A DNA stretch of 64,000 nucleotides from DASSUW01 sp036257565 (GTDB lineage Bacteria; Actinomycetota; Thermoleophilia; Solirubrobacterales; Solirubrobacteraceae): contig DATAFH010000047.1 of assembly GCA_036257565.1 (NCBI GenBank), forward strand, positions 18,989 to 82,988, in the 5' to 3' direction. Under the pieces are notes generated by a model. That model worked only from the letters and a program-made list of their open reading frames with translations, had not been told where the DNA came from and did no database searches. Shown piece by piece: positions 7,086 to 18,014 of the stretch (positions within the stretch are counted from its first letter, which is position 1; each line of letters starts with the position of its first letter). The position numbers and the translations under genes are program-made.

Positions 7086-8813
7086 TTAGGCCGGCGCGCG
7101 CTGCCCCATCGCCGCCGGCTCGTCGAGCCCGAGCCCCTCCGGCGCGTGCAGCGCGAGCAGCTCGGCGTCGACCGCGCGCCGCCGGCCGCCCCCGTACAGG
7201 GAGACGAGCACCATGACGGCGAACGCCAGCGGCACGGAAAGCACGGCGGGCTGGGTGAGCAGGGCCTCGATCGTCGGATGCTCGCCGTCGATCGCGAGCC
7301 CCGCGAAGATGGCACCCGTGGCGGCGACCGCGCCGACCACCAGTCCCGCGGCCGCGCCGCGCGCCGTCAGCCGCTCCCACCAGATCCCGAGTAGCAGCAG
7401 CGGGCAGAACGTGCTCGCGGCCAGCGCGAACGCCCAGCCCACGAGCACGGAGATGTCGAGCCCGCGAGCGACCAGAGCGAGCGCCACGGGAGCCAGTACC
7501 CCGGCGAGCGCCGCGAGCCGGAAGCGGCGCCGCCGCAGGTCGACGGGCGCGGCGCCGCGCCGCCACAGGTCGAACGAGATCGTGCCTGCCACCGAGACCA
7601 TGAGGCCCGACGCAGTCGACATGAACGCCGCGAACGCGCCGGCCGCCACCACCGCGCCGAGCAGCTCCCCGCCGAGCCCCGGCCACGCCGCCTCCGGCAA
7701 TCGCAGCACCACGGAGTCGGTGGCGCCGGTCATGTAGAGCTCCGGCACCAGCACCCTGCCGAGCGCCCCGTACACGAGCGGGAACGCGTAGAAGAGCGCG
7801 AGCAGGCCGAGAACCCGCACGGTGGTACGCCGTGCCGCCGGCCCGTCGGGGTTCGTGTAGAAGCGCACGAGGATGTGCGGCAGCCCCATGGTGCCCAGGA
7901 AGGTGGCGACCAGCAGCGAGTAGACGAACACGGCCGACGACGGGCCCGAGCGCTCCACGGGCCGGGCCCAGTCCTCGCCGCGCTGGGCGTCGATCCCCTC
8001 GGCCACCGGCACCACCGCGTCCGCCGGCAGTCGCACCTCCCCGCTGGGCAGCGTCCGCTCCTCGCCGTCCGCCGCGCGCGCCGGCACGCCGTCCACCGTG
8101 TACGCGGTCGCCTCCGGGAACGTCACGCGCTGCGGCTCGGCCAGCTGGACCACGAGCCCGGAGTCCGGAGCCCGCGGGAATTCGTGCCCGAACATCGCGG
8201 CCCGCTCCGGCAACCCGCCGAGGTGGATCAGCAGCAGGCAGGCCGGGAACGCGATCGCGAACGTCTTCGTCCAGTACTGGAACGCCTGGACGTAGGTGAT
8301 GCCGCGCATCCCGCCGGCGGCCACGTTGAGCGCCACCACGGCGCCGACGGCGACAACGCCGACCCAGTACGGGGCCCCGGTCACCTCACCCAACGTGAGG
8401 CCCGCGCCCTTGAGCTGCGGCACGAGGTAGAAGCCGGCGATGCCCAGCACCACCCAGGCCGCGAGCACGCGCAGGCGCGGTGAGCGCAGCCGCGCCTCGG
8501 CGAAGTCGGAGATCGTGTAGGCGCCGAAGCGCCGTAGCGGGGCGGCGACGAAGAGCAGCAGCGCCAAGTAGCCGGCGGTGAAGCCCAGCGGCAGCCACAG
8601 CGCGCCGCTCCCGACCTTCATCTGCAGCCCGGCGATCCCGAGGAACGAGGCGGCCGACAGGTACTCGCCGGAGATCGCGGCCGCGTTCCACCACGGCGTG
8701 ATCGCGCGCGAGGCCACGAACAGGTCCGAGGTCGTGCGCGCGAGCCGCACGCCATAGAGACCGAGCCCGATCGTGGCGCCCGTGACCGCGAGGATGGCGC
8801 CGAGCGCGATCAC
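7086..8813 (-). CDS. Sodium:solute symporter (SSS family), ActP-like
   Basis: A 575-aa inner-membrane symporter with about 13 hydrophobic segments. The SSS signature region SGEYLSAASFLGIAGLQM lies near residue 49, and GGMRGITYVQAFQYWTK near 168. A hydrophilic insert of about 80 residues (about 205-285) separates helices and is longer than in classical ActP. It is probably an acetate or short monocarboxylate/Na+ importer. Its start overlaps the stop of the upstream 104-aa membrane protein by 4 bp, and both follow a LytS/LytTR system, so the four genes likely form one minus-strand unit. A second, more typical ActP is encoded at 11624-13216. Confidence 0.85.
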   Translation of the reverse strand: MIALGAILAVTGATIGLGLYGVRLARTTSDLFVASRAITPWWNAAAISGEYLSAASFLGIAGLQMKVGSGALWLPLGFTAGYLALLLFVAAPLRRFGAYTISDFAEARLRSPRLRVLAAWVVLGIAGFYLVPQLKGAGLTLGEVTGAPYWVGVVAVGAVVALNVAAGGMRGITYVQAFQYWTKTFAIAFPACLLLIHLGGLPERAAMFGHEFPRAPDSGLVVQLAEPQRVTFPEATAYTVDGVPARAADGEERTLPSGEVRLPADAVVPVAEGIDAQRGEDWARPVERSGPSSAVFVYSLLVATFLGTMGLPHILVRFYTNPDGPAARRTTVRVLGLLALFYAFPLVYGALGRVLVPELYMTGATDSVVLRLPEAAWPGLGGELLGAVVAAGAFAAFMSTASGLMVSVAGTISFDLWRRGAAPVDLRRRRFRLAALAGVLAPVALALVARGLDISVLVGWAFALAASTFCPLLLLGIWWERLTARGAAAGLVVGAVAATGAIFAGLAIDGEHPTIEALLTQPAVLSVPLAFAVMVLVSLYGGGRRRAVDAELLALHAPEGLGLDEPAAMGQRAPA

Positions 8814-9124
8814 GGCTCGGGCTCGACGAGGTCGCGGAACGACTCCTCGAGCGCGGTCGCCCGGTGCACGTAGAGCACGGCGATCGCGATGAACAGCGCG
8901 AACGGCGGCCAGGCGATGATCACGATCGGCAGCGGGATGCCGAACACGTCGACGTCCTCGAGGCCGGGGAGCAGCAGCAGCGCCAGCGGTAGCGCCCCGA
9001 TGATGCCGCCGAAGGCCACCAGCGCGACCAGACTGAGCGAGAGCTGCGCGCGGATCAGCCGCCGCAGGTAGAGGCCTCCGTGGGCCGTCGACTCGACGAG
9101 CTCGTCCCGCGGGGTGCGCCTCAC
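8810..9124 (-). CDS. Small two-helix membrane protein, putative symporter accessory subunit
   Basis: A 104-aa protein with two strongly hydrophobic segments (about 28-52 and 63-86) and an acidic C-terminal tail. Its size, topology and 4-bp overlap with the SSS permease parallel the DUF485 (YjcH)-ActP pairing, although sequence similarity to DUF485 is weak by eye. The start is the GTG at 9124 (VRRTPRDEL), which overlaps the stop codon of the upstream LytTR regulator. Suggested role: stabilising or modulating the symporter (inference from context). Confidence 0.65.
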   Translation of the reverse strand: MRRTPRDELVESTAHGGLYLRRLIRAQLSLSLVALVAFGGIIGALPLALLLLPGLEDVDVFGIPLPIVIIAWPPFALFIAIAVLYVHRATALEESFRDLVEPEP

Positions 9125-9846
9125 ACGCCCAGCTTCCGGCGCAGCTCGCCGACCTGCCGGCGCGCGATCGGCACCTCGGCGCCGTCCACCATGACGAGCA
9201 CCGCGGTCCCGTTTAGGCGCGGCCGCACCTCGACCGCCCGGCGCAGGTTGACGACGAAGCCGCGGTGCACGCGCGCGAAGCCGTGGCCGGCCCAGCGCTG
9301 CTCGAGCTCGGACAGGCGGGCCCGCACGAGGAACCGCCCTTCGGTGCTCGCGACCCGCACGTAGTCGCCGTGCGCCTGCAGGTAGAGGATCGCCGACCGC
9401 GGCAGCAGCCGCGTGCCGCCGCCGCGCAGCGCGTCGACCGCGAGCGTCTCCTCGTCGGGCGCGGACGCCGCCGGCTCGGCCCTCGCCCCGCGCTCCGCGA
9501 CCCGCTCGATCGCCTCGTCGAGCCGCCGCCGCGACACCGGCTTGACGAGGTAGTCGACCGCCGCAAGCTCGAACGCGTCGACCGCCGCGTCGTCGAAAGC
9601 GGACACGAACACGACGGCGGGCGGCCGCTCGAAGCGCCGCAGCACGCGCGCCAGCTCGAGGCCGTCGAGGCCCGGCATCCGGACGTCGAGGAACACCGCG
9701 TCGATCGTCTCCCCGTCGCCGAGCGCGACGAGCGCCTCGGCCGCCGAGGCGGCGGAGTCCACGCGCTCCACGACCGGCGACGCCTGGAGCATGCGCACGA
9801 GGTCGGCGAGGGCCGGCAGCTCGTCGTCGACCGCCAGGACCCTCAC
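9121..9846 (-). CDS. LytTR-family response regulator
   Basis: A 241-aa cytosolic regulator. The receiver domain occupies about 1-118, with acidic pocket D7/D8, phospho-acceptor D54 in VFLDVRMPG and the conserved Lys in YLVKP. The LytTR DNA-binding domain occupies about 140-238 (ILYLQAHGDYVRV, then FARVHRGFVVNL and the final GELRRKLGV). LytTR regulators bind direct-repeat sites rather than using a helix-turn-helix. The histidine kinase gene lies 58 bp upstream on the same strand, and two symporter systems flank the pair. This suggests control of carboxylate uptake, like other LytTR systems that sense extracellular carboxylates. The GTG start directly precedes RVLAVDDE. Confidence 0.9.
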   Translation of the reverse strand: MRVLAVDDELPALADLVRMLQASPVVERVDSAASAAEALVALGDGETIDAVFLDVRMPGLDGLELARVLRRFERPPAVVFVSAFDDAAVDAFELAAVDYLVKPVSRRRLDEAIERVAERGARAEPAASAPDEETLAVDALRGGGTRLLPRSAILYLQAHGDYVRVASTEGRFLVRARLSELEQRWAGHGFARVHRGFVVNLRRAVEVRPRLNGTAVLVMVDGAEVPIARRQVGELRRKLGV

Positions 9847-9904
9847 CCGGCACCGCTCCGCGTGCGCGCGGCTGGATCAGCCGGGTTGATCGAGCCTCCT
9901 GGTC

Positions 9905-11083
9905 TCATCCGGCCCTCACGCCGGAGCGGAACTTCGGCAGCGTCATCACCACCGTGGTGCCCCGGCCGTCGTCGGATTCCACCTCCAGCCCGTATTCCGG
10001 GCCGAAGGTCGATGCCAGGCGGCCGTGCACATTGCCGAGGCCGATCCCCGGCCCCTCGCCGGCCAGCGCGGCCCGCGCGCGGTCGGGATCGATGCCGCCG
10101 CCGTCGTCGGACACCCGCAGCGCGACGTCGACGCCGAGGTCGATGCCCTCGATCGTCACCAGCCCGCCGTCCGCATCGCGCTCGACCCCGTGGCGGACCG
10201 CGTTCTCGACGAGTGGCTGCAGCGAGAGCACCGGCAGCACCGCCTGCAGGACCTCCGGGTCGACCTGCACGCGCACGCGCAGGCGCTCGCCGAAGCGGGC
10301 CTGCTCGAGCCGCAGGTACTTCTCCACGTAGCGCAGCTCGTCGGCCACCGTCACGTATGCGCGCTGGCGGGCGAACGCGTAGCGAATGAACTCCGCGAAC
10401 TCGGTCAGTAGCTCGCGCGCCTCCTCCGGCCGCGAGTGGATGAAGGAAGCGACTGTGGCCAGCGCGTTGTAGATGAAATGCGGTGAGATCTGCGCCCGTA
10501 GCGCCTGTAGCTCTGCCCGCGCGAGCCGCTCTCCCTGCGCCTCCATCTCCGACAGCTCGACCATCGCGGAGACCAGCGCGGCCGCCTCGCCGACGACCCG
10601 CGTCTCCTCGAGCCGCAGGCGGCCGGGGCGGTCGTAGAGGGCGACCAGGGCGCCGATGCGCCGGTCCTGCACGACCAGCGGCGCGACGATGGCCGAGCGC
10701 AGCGGGCAGCCGGCGTGCCCGCAGTCGAGACGCGGCTCGACCCGCACGCGGTCGTCGCGCACCTCGCCGACGAGCGCTGCCAGCTCGTCGCCGGAGTGGT
10801 GATGATCGGCGCCCACGCCTTCGAACGCCAGCAGCCGCTCGCCGTCGGCGAGGGCCACGGCGCTCGCCCCGGTGAGCACCCGCAGGTGCGGCGCCGCGGG
10901 CGGCGCGCTCTCGGCCCCCAGGCCCTGCCGGAGATGCGGCAGCAGAGAGGTGGCCGCGTGCACGGCGCCCTGCATGGCGGAGGAGGACGGGTCCTGCACG
11001 CGCGGCGCGTGCACGAGCCGCCACGCCGCGACCAGCGAGGCCGCGAGCACGAGACCCAGGAGCACTCCCAGCGCGACGTCCAC
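9905..11083 (-). CDS. LytS/YehU-type sensor histidine kinase
   Basis: Membrane-anchored kinase. One transmembrane helix lies at the extreme N-terminus (VALGVLLGLVLAASLVAAW). A GAF-like sensory region covers about 50-190 and holds a small Cys/His cluster (LDCGHAGCPLRS). The His_kinase domain (PF06580 type) has the phospho-acceptor in QISPHFIYNAL, and the HATPase domain has the N box QPLVENAVRHG, DDGGGI and GIGLGNV. The frame is open up to a GTG at 11170 (421 aa), but the extra 29 residues are hydrophilic and use a rare TTA codon. I prefer the GTG at 11083 (392 aa), which follows a TATCCT box. It partners the LytTR regulator downstream. Confidence 0.85.
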   Translation of the reverse strand: MDVALGVLLGLVLAASLVAAWRLVHAPRVQDPSSSAMQGAVHAATSLLPHLRQGLGAESAPPAAPHLRVLTGASAVALADGERLLAFEGVGADHHHSGDELAALVGEVRDDRVRVEPRLDCGHAGCPLRSAIVAPLVVQDRRIGALVALYDRPGRLRLEETRVVGEAAALVSAMVELSEMEAQGERLARAELQALRAQISPHFIYNALATVASFIHSRPEEARELLTEFAEFIRYAFARQRAYVTVADELRYVEKYLRLEQARFGERLRVRVQVDPEVLQAVLPVLSLQPLVENAVRHGVERDADGGLVTIEGIDLGVDVALRVSDDGGGIDPDRARAALAGEGPGIGLGNVHGRLASTFGPEYGLEVESDDGRGTTVVMTLPKFRSGVRAG

Positions 11084-11228
11084 CCTCGCTGCCGAGGATA
11101 CGGATGGCTGCCGTTCGTCGCGCCACGGATGCCGTTCATCGATCCGATCGACCTTTAAGCGATTCAGCACAGAGAACGCGTGAGCGCGGGTACAAAGCCC
11201 CGGATCGACTCGCGAGAGGGGGAGGGGA

Positions 11229-11627
11229 ATGGCAGTTCACGCACCCGAGCAGCACCACCAGCCGACGTACGACTGGGAGCGGATCGAGCAGTCGCCCGAG
11301 TTCCAGGAGCTCGTGCACAAACGCCGGGCGTTCGTCCTCCCGGCGACGATCTTCTTCCTCGCGTACTACATGGGCTTCATCCTGCTGTGCGGCTACGCCG
11401 AGGACTTCATGGCCTCGTCGGTGTACGAAGGGCTGACCGTCGGCTACTGCTTGGCGCTCACCCAGTTCGTCATGGTCTTCGCGCTCGGGATCATGTACCT
11501 GAAGCGCGCCGACCGCGACTACGACCCGCTCGCGCAGCGGGTCGTCGAGATGGCCGAGCGCGGCGAGCTCGAGAGCCGCTCGCGCTTCGACCGTGAGTCG
11601 GCGGCGACCACGGAGACGACGCGATGA
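11229..11627 (+). CDS. DUF485 family membrane protein (YjcH-like)
   Basis: A 132-aa protein with two transmembrane helices (about 37-58 and 74-97) in the DUF485 arrangement: FQELVHKRRAFVLPATIFFL followed by FALGIMYLKRADRDYDPLA. DUF485 proteins are encoded next to the acetate permease ActP and are regarded as accessory subunits. A good Shine-Dalgarno sequence (GGGAGGGG) precedes the ATG, unlike many neighbours. The ATGA overlap with actP at 11624 shows translational coupling. The operon is divergent from the LytS/LytTR genes. Confidence 0.9.
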   Translation: MAVHAPEQHHQPTYDWERIEQSPEFQELVHKRRAFVLPATIFFLAYYMGFILLCGYAEDFMASSVYEGLTVGYCLALTQFVMVFALGIMYLKRADRDYDPLAQRVVEMAERGELESRSRFDRESAATTETTR

Positions 11628-13216
11628 CCCTCTTCGCCGCCATCAACGTCGAGGCGGTCGTGATCTTCGCGATCGTCCTCTCGATCACCCTCGGCATCAC
11701 CTACTGGGCGTCCAAGCGGGCGACCAGCGCCGTCGGCTTCTACGCCGCCGGCCGCCAGATCACCGGTGCCCAGAACGGCCTGGCGATCTCCGGCGACTAC
11801 CTGTCGGCCGCCTCGTTCCTCGGCATCGCCGGCCTGATCATGCTCTACGGATTCGACGGGTTCCTGTACTCGATCGGGTTCCTCGTCGCCTTCCTCACCG
11901 TCATGTTCCTGCTCGCCGAGCGGATGCGGAACGCCGGCAAGTTCACGATCGCCGACGTGCTGTCGTTCCGGCTGCGGGAGCGCCCGGCGCGCACGGCGGC
12001 CGCCATGGGCACGCTGGCCGTCGTCGCCTTCTACCTGATCGCGCAGATGGTCGGCGCGGGCGTGCTGATCCAGGCGCTCGTGGGCATCAGCTTCACGCCC
12101 GCGGTCATCCTCACCGGCGTCTTCATGCTCTGCTACGTCGTGTTCGGCGGCATGGTCGCCACCACGTGGGTGCAGATCATCAAGGCCGTCCTGCTCATGG
12201 CCGGCATCACCGTGATGTCGATCTTCGTGCTCGGCAAGGTGGGCTTCAACCCGATCGAGCTCTTCAACCGCGCCGAGGACAACACCGGGCCGGAGACGAC
12301 GTTCTCGCTCGGCCCGGGCACGTTCCTGTCCTCGCCGATCGACACCGTCTCGCTCGGGCTCGCGCTCGTGCTCGGCACCGCTGGCCTGCCGCACATCCTC
12401 ATGCGGTTCTTCACCGTGCCGAACGCCAAGGCGGCGCGCAGCTCGGTCGTATGGGCGATGTTCCTGATCGGCTTCTTCTACCTGCTGACGACGTTCATCG
12501 GCTTCGGGGCGCGCGCCTTCTTGGGTGAGGCGGGCGTGGCGGCGGCGGGCACGGGCGGCAACCTCGCCGCGCCGAACCTCGCGCTCTTCCTCGGCGGCGG
12601 CGAGGGCACGTTCGGCGGCGACCTGTTCCTCGCCGTGATCGCCGGCGTGGCCTTCGCCACGATCCTGGCGGTCGTCGCCGGCCTCGTGCTGTCGGCCTCC
12701 GCGGCCGTGTCGCACGACGTGTGGTCCAACATCATCCGCAAGGGCAAGGACTCCGAGCGCGAGGAGGTCGTGGTCGCCAAGATCGCGGCGCTCACGATCG
12801 GCGGCATCGCGATCCTCGTGGCTGTTATCGGGGGCGCGGGCCTGAACGTCTCGTTCATGGTCGGCCTGGCGTTCGCGGTGGCCGCCAGCGCCAACTTCCC
12901 GGCGCTGCTGTTGGCGCTCACGTGGCGCCGCTTCAATACCACGGGCGCGGTCACCGGCGTGCTGTTCGGCGTCATCAGCTCGATCGCGCTGGTCATCGTG
13001 TCGCCGAAGGTGTGGCCCGGAGCCGACACCGTCACCGGGTCGCCGATCGGCTGGGACCTGGCGAACCCGGGCATCGTGTCGATCCCGCTCGGCTTCCTCG
13101 GCTGCTGGCTGGGCACGATGCTGAGCACCGAGCGTGGCGCCGAGCGCACCTACCACGAGCTCTATGTCCGCTCGGAGACGGGGCTCGGCTCGGAGAAGGC
13201 GCTCGTCGAGCACTAG
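11624..13216 (+). CDS. actP: Cation/acetate symporter ActP
   Basis: A 530-aa SSS-family permease with about 13 transmembrane segments. The signatures are SGDYLSAASFLGIAGLIMLY near residue 55, GGMVATTWVQIIKAVLL near 172, and GTAGLPHILMRFFTVPNAKA near 247, which is diagnostic of acetate permeases. It imports acetate and related short monocarboxylates with Na+ or H+. It sits between its DUF485 partner (4-bp overlap) and an acetyl-CoA synthetase 40 bp downstream, making an acetate uptake-and-activation operon probably under the adjacent LytS/LytTR pair. Confidence 0.93.
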   Translation: MTLFAAINVEAVVIFAIVLSITLGITYWASKRATSAVGFYAAGRQITGAQNGLAISGDYLSAASFLGIAGLIMLYGFDGFLYSIGFLVAFLTVMFLLAERMRNAGKFTIADVLSFRLRERPARTAAAMGTLAVVAFYLIAQMVGAGVLIQALVGISFTPAVILTGVFMLCYVVFGGMVATTWVQIIKAVLLMAGITVMSIFVLGKVGFNPIELFNRAEDNTGPETTFSLGPGTFLSSPIDTVSLGLALVLGTAGLPHILMRFFTVPNAKAARSSVVWAMFLIGFFYLLTTFIGFGARAFLGEAGVAAAGTGGNLAAPNLALFLGGGEGTFGGDLFLAVIAGVAFATILAVVAGLVLSASAAVSHDVWSNIIRKGKDSEREEVVVAKIAALTIGGIAILVAVIGGAGLNVSFMVGLAFAVAASANFPALLLALTWRRFNTTGAVTGVLFGVISSIALVIVSPKVWPGADTVTGSPIGWDLANPGIVSIPLGFLGCWLGTMLSTERGAERTYHELYVRSETGLGSEKALVEH

Positions 13217-13256
13217 ATTGGGGGGGTCCGTACCGATCGGGGAGAGGAGACACGGC

Positions 13257-15224
<1,968 letters not shown>

Positions 15225-15291
15225 CGTCAGCGCTGCGACATGTGTCCACAAACCGGTAAGTTGATGGCGCGCGGCCCGTTTGTCGCGCGCC

Positions 15292-16665
15292 ATGCCTGAC
15301 CCCATCACGCTGCCGCGGCGTCGCGCGGTGCTCCTCACCGTCGTCACCGCTGTCCTCGTCGCACTGCTTCCCGCAGCGGCGGAGGCGGCCACCGAGCGGG
15401 CCCGCATCACGTGGGACACCGCGACCGACATCGACCTCCACGTGCTCGACTCCGCCGGCAACCACGCGTTCTTCGGGAACCCGACCGCGATCCCGAGCTC
15501 GACGCTGTCCTCCGACAACATCGAGGGCTTCGGGCCCGAGAGCTTCCGCGACGACGAGAGCCCGGGGACGGCGCGGACCTTCAGCGTGTCCGCGTGCTAT
15601 TACGCCGGCGAGGCCGGTCCGACGACGGTCGCGGGCACGATCACCGACGGCAGCGGGGCCTCGCGACCGGTGTCCGTCACGCTCGACGCCCCCGGCGACT
15701 GCGCCGATCTCGGCGTCTCCCAAGGCCGTCCCGTCCCGCCGCCGCCCGACCGCGACCGGGACGGCGTGCCGGACAGCCGCGACGCCTGCCCCACGCGACC
15801 GGCGCGGACGCCCAACGGCTGCCCGCCGCCGCCGGCCAACCGCCCGCCGATCGCGGTCAGCGATCACTGGGAGGTGCGCGGGGGCCACTACGTCTACGAC
15901 AACGCGCTGAAGAACGACCGCGACCCGGACGGCGACCGCTTCACGCCACGCGTGACCTCGATCTCGTTCCGGGCGACCGAGTGGTCCGGCATGGAGCAGG
16001 ACGGGACGTTCAACTACGTGGCAGGCCCAGGTACGAGGGTCGAGCAGCGGAAGGTCATCACCTACCACCTCGTCGATGCGCGTGGCGCGCGCTCCGCCTC
16101 TGCGACGGTGACGATCGACGTGATCCCCCCCGGCAGGAATCGGCGCGTCTCGCCGGTCCGGGCCCGGCGTGGCAGCGCACGGGCGACCGCGGCGGCGCGC
16201 TGGTACTCGGACCCCGCGATCCTGTACTCGTGCTTCGGCACGGGCTTCGACAAGTCCTGCTATGGGGTGCTCTCGCCGGCGCAGGTGCGGGTGCTCAACG
16301 CCGCGACGCCGTGGGTCTCGCGCCCGTCGGCCGGCGAGGCAGCCCGCAAATGTGCCCTCCTGTTCCGCGGCGGCGGGATCGCCAGGTGCATCGCGGGCAT
16401 GACGGCCGGAGCGCTGTTCCGCTCGGGCGACAAGCAGATCATCCGCGTTGCGGCGCAGGACGGCGACTGTCTCCTCTTCAAGCAGGACCTCAACCGCACG
16501 CTGCGCCATCCCCTGGCCGGCGCGTGGACGCGTCCCGACTTCCATCCGATCCACTCGTACCTGCGCAAGGGGACTATGGGCACGTGGTCGAAGTGGCAGG
16601 TGCCGGTCAGCTGCAATGCCAACGCCGCGTTGGTGCTCTATCCGAGGGATCTCGTGCGGCGCTAG
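15292..16665 (+). CDS. Secreted protein with a thrombospondin type 3-like calcium motif
   Basis: A 457-aa exported protein. A Sec signal peptide (basic PRRR, hydrophobic AVLLTVVTAVLVALL, cleavage near AEA-AT) opens the chain. A beta-rich domain of about 110 residues follows (RARITWDTATDIDLHVLDS). Then comes one aspartate-rich repeat, DRDRDGVPDSRDACPT, like the thrombospondin type 3 motif of OmpA-like and adhesin linkers, then PPA-rich linkers and a cadherin/Ig-like segment. The C-terminal 170 residues contain eight cysteines and match nothing I know. An upstream in-frame ATG at 15280 adds MSRA only. The stop shares the palindromic CTAG with the convergent SDR gene. Confidence 0.65.
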   Translation: MPDPITLPRRRAVLLTVVTAVLVALLPAAAEAATERARITWDTATDIDLHVLDSAGNHAFFGNPTAIPSSTLSSDNIEGFGPESFRDDESPGTARTFSVSACYYAGEAGPTTVAGTITDGSGASRPVSVTLDAPGDCADLGVSQGRPVPPPPDRDRDGVPDSRDACPTRPARTPNGCPPPPANRPPIAVSDHWEVRGGHYVYDNALKNDRDPDGDRFTPRVTSISFRATEWSGMEQDGTFNYVAGPGTRVEQRKVITYHLVDARGARSASATVTIDVIPPGRNRRVSPVRARRGSARATAAARWYSDPAILYSCFGTGFDKSCYGVLSPAQVRVLNAATPWVSRPSAGEAARKCALLFRGGGIARCIAGMTAGALFRSGDKQIIRVAAQDGDCLLFKQDLNRTLRHPLAGAWTRPDFHPIHSYLRKGTMGTWSKWQVPVSCNANAALVLYPRDLVRR

Positions 16666-17396
16666 CGGGCCGTCCAGCCCTGGTCCATGGTCACGGCCAC
16701 GCCGGTGAAGGCGCGGCCGGTCGGCCCGAGGAGGAACGCGACGGCGTCGGCGATCTCCTCGGGCTCGATCAGCCGCTTGACCGCGTGCGGGGCGAGGATG
16801 ACCTCCTCGAGCACGCGGTCCTCCGGCATCCCGTGGGCCTTGGCCTGGTCAGCGACCTGGCCCTCGACGAGCGGGGTGCGCACATAGGCGGGGCAGATCG
16901 CGGCGGCGGTGATGCCCTGCTCGGCGCCCTCGAGCGCGAGCGTCTTCACGAGCCCCAGCAGCCCGTGCTTGGCCGAGACGTACGCGCTCTTGAACGGGGA
17001 GGCCACAAGGCCGTGGACCGAGGCGACGGCGACGAAGCGCCCGTCGCCGCTCTCGCGCAGGGCCGGCCAGGCGGCGCGGGCGAGCAGGAACGGGCTCGTG
17101 AGCAGCAGCGCGAGGATGGCGTCCCAGCGGTCCTCCGGGAACTCCTCGACCGGCGCGACGTGCTGGAAGCCGGCGTTCGGCACCACCGCGTCGAGGCGGC
17201 CGAAGCGCTCGAGCGCGGCGGCGACGGCGTCGCGGTTGCCCTCCCGCGTGGTCAGGTCGGCGGCGTACGGCTCGCCGGGGCCGTCGGCGTCGGGCTCGAG
17301 GTCCACGGCCAGCACCTGCCAGCCGTCGGCCGTCAGGCGTCCCGCGATCGCCCGGCCGATGCCGCTCGCCGCGCCGGTGATGAGGGCCGCCCGCAC
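16662..17396 (-). CDS. 3-hydroxybutyrate dehydrogenase-like short-chain dehydrogenase
   Basis: A 244-aa Rossmann-fold SDR. Features: cofactor motif TGAASGIGRAI at 8-18, acidic Asp in VLAVDLEPD (NAD preference), NAG motif, catalytic Ser in VASVHG, and YVSAK (Tyr/Lys). The stretch AAAICPAYVRTPLVEGQVAD followed by QAKAHGMPEDRV and a late MDQGWTAR closely matches D-3-hydroxybutyrate dehydrogenases (BdhA), which oxidise 3-hydroxybutyrate to acetoacetate. It starts at the GTG at 17396, 5 bp after the DUF1707 gene on the same strand, so the pair may be co-transcribed. Its possible partner is the acyl-CoA synthetase nearby. Confidence 0.85.
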   Translation of the reverse strand: MRAALITGAASGIGRAIAGRLTADGWQVLAVDLEPDADGPGEPYAADLTTREGNRDAVAAALERFGRLDAVVPNAGFQHVAPVEEFPEDRWDAILALLLTSPFLLARAAWPALRESGDGRFVAVASVHGLVASPFKSAYVSAKHGLLGLVKTLALEGAEQGITAAAICPAYVRTPLVEGQVADQAKAHGMPEDRVLEEVILAPHAVKRLIEPEEIADAVAFLLGPTGRAFTGVAVTMDQGWTAR

Positions 17397-17401
17397 CCTC
17401 G

Positions 17402-17968
17402 TCAGTCTTCCAACTCCGCGAACGCGCGGCGGATCGGCAGCGGAGCCACGCCGCTGGCCACGAGTTGAGTGGTGCCGTCGTCGAGCTCGTCGAGGTCGAT
17501 CGTCACCCGCTCGCGGTCCTTGTAGAGCAGCGCGAAGAGCCCGAACGGGAACAGGAGGACGGCGACGAGGAACGTCCACACCGGGCGCGACTCGCGCTCG
17601 AAGAGCAGGCGACCGTCCCAGCGCTGCGTGATGTCGTAGCCCCAGCGCTCCATCGGCGGGGCCACGTCGGCCATCAGCTCGCGCATCGTGGTCGCCGCGT
17701 TCGCCGGCGAGTGCCAGCGTATGTGGAACGGGTACTTGCCCGGAAACCACGGTCGGTGCCGGCGGCGCTCGGGCGGCCGCGCCGGGGTGGCCACCTCGCG
17801 CGGCAGGTCGGTCTGCAGGTCGGCCAGCTCGTGCACCCAGCGGGCGGCGTATGCCTGCGCGATGCGCTCCTCGAGCTCCTCGACGTCGAGCCGGCCCTCG
17901 AACGCGTGATGGCGCAGCGACGCGACGGCCCGCTCGCGATCGGCGTCGGATGCGCGGAGCTCGGGCAT
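17402..17968 (-). CDS. DUF1707 domain protein with C-terminal membrane segment
   Basis: A 188-aa protein. The N-terminal DUF1707 domain (about 4-56: LRASDADRERAVASLRHHAF, then GRLDVEELEERIAQAYAA, the usual SHOCT-like helical hairpin) is followed by a central region with aromatic residues. A hydrophobic hairpin follows near 125-148 (WTFLVAVLLFPFGLFALLY) and then an acidic tail. DUF1707 proteins are abundant in actinobacteria and generally of unknown function. The ATG at 17968 is preceded by GATACT only 6 nt upstream, suggesting a leaderless start; a longer frame to 18055 would overlap the divergent synthetase and is not favoured. Confidence 0.8.
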   Translation of the reverse strand: MPELRASDADRERAVASLRHHAFEGRLDVEELEERIAQAYAARWVHELADLQTDLPREVATPARPPERRRHRPWFPGKYPFHIRWHSPANAATTMRELMADVAPPMERWGYDITQRWDGRLLFERESRPVWTFLVAVLLFPFGLFALLYKDRERVTIDLDELDDGTTQLVASGVAPLPIRRAFAELED

Positions 17969-18014
17969 TCCCTCAGTATCGTCACCTCGTGAGCTGAGTC
18001 GGAGGGGAGGAGCG

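Noticed and set aside
6943..7089. Possible 48-aa gene overlapping the padR stop by ATGA
   Set aside because: No recognisable features and it overlaps the convergent symporter stop; the ATGA overlap alone is too weak to call a gene.
16662..16665. Convergent genes sharing the stop palindrome CTAG
   Set aside because: Real but common in tightly packed genomes; kept as a note in the gene entries rather than a finding.
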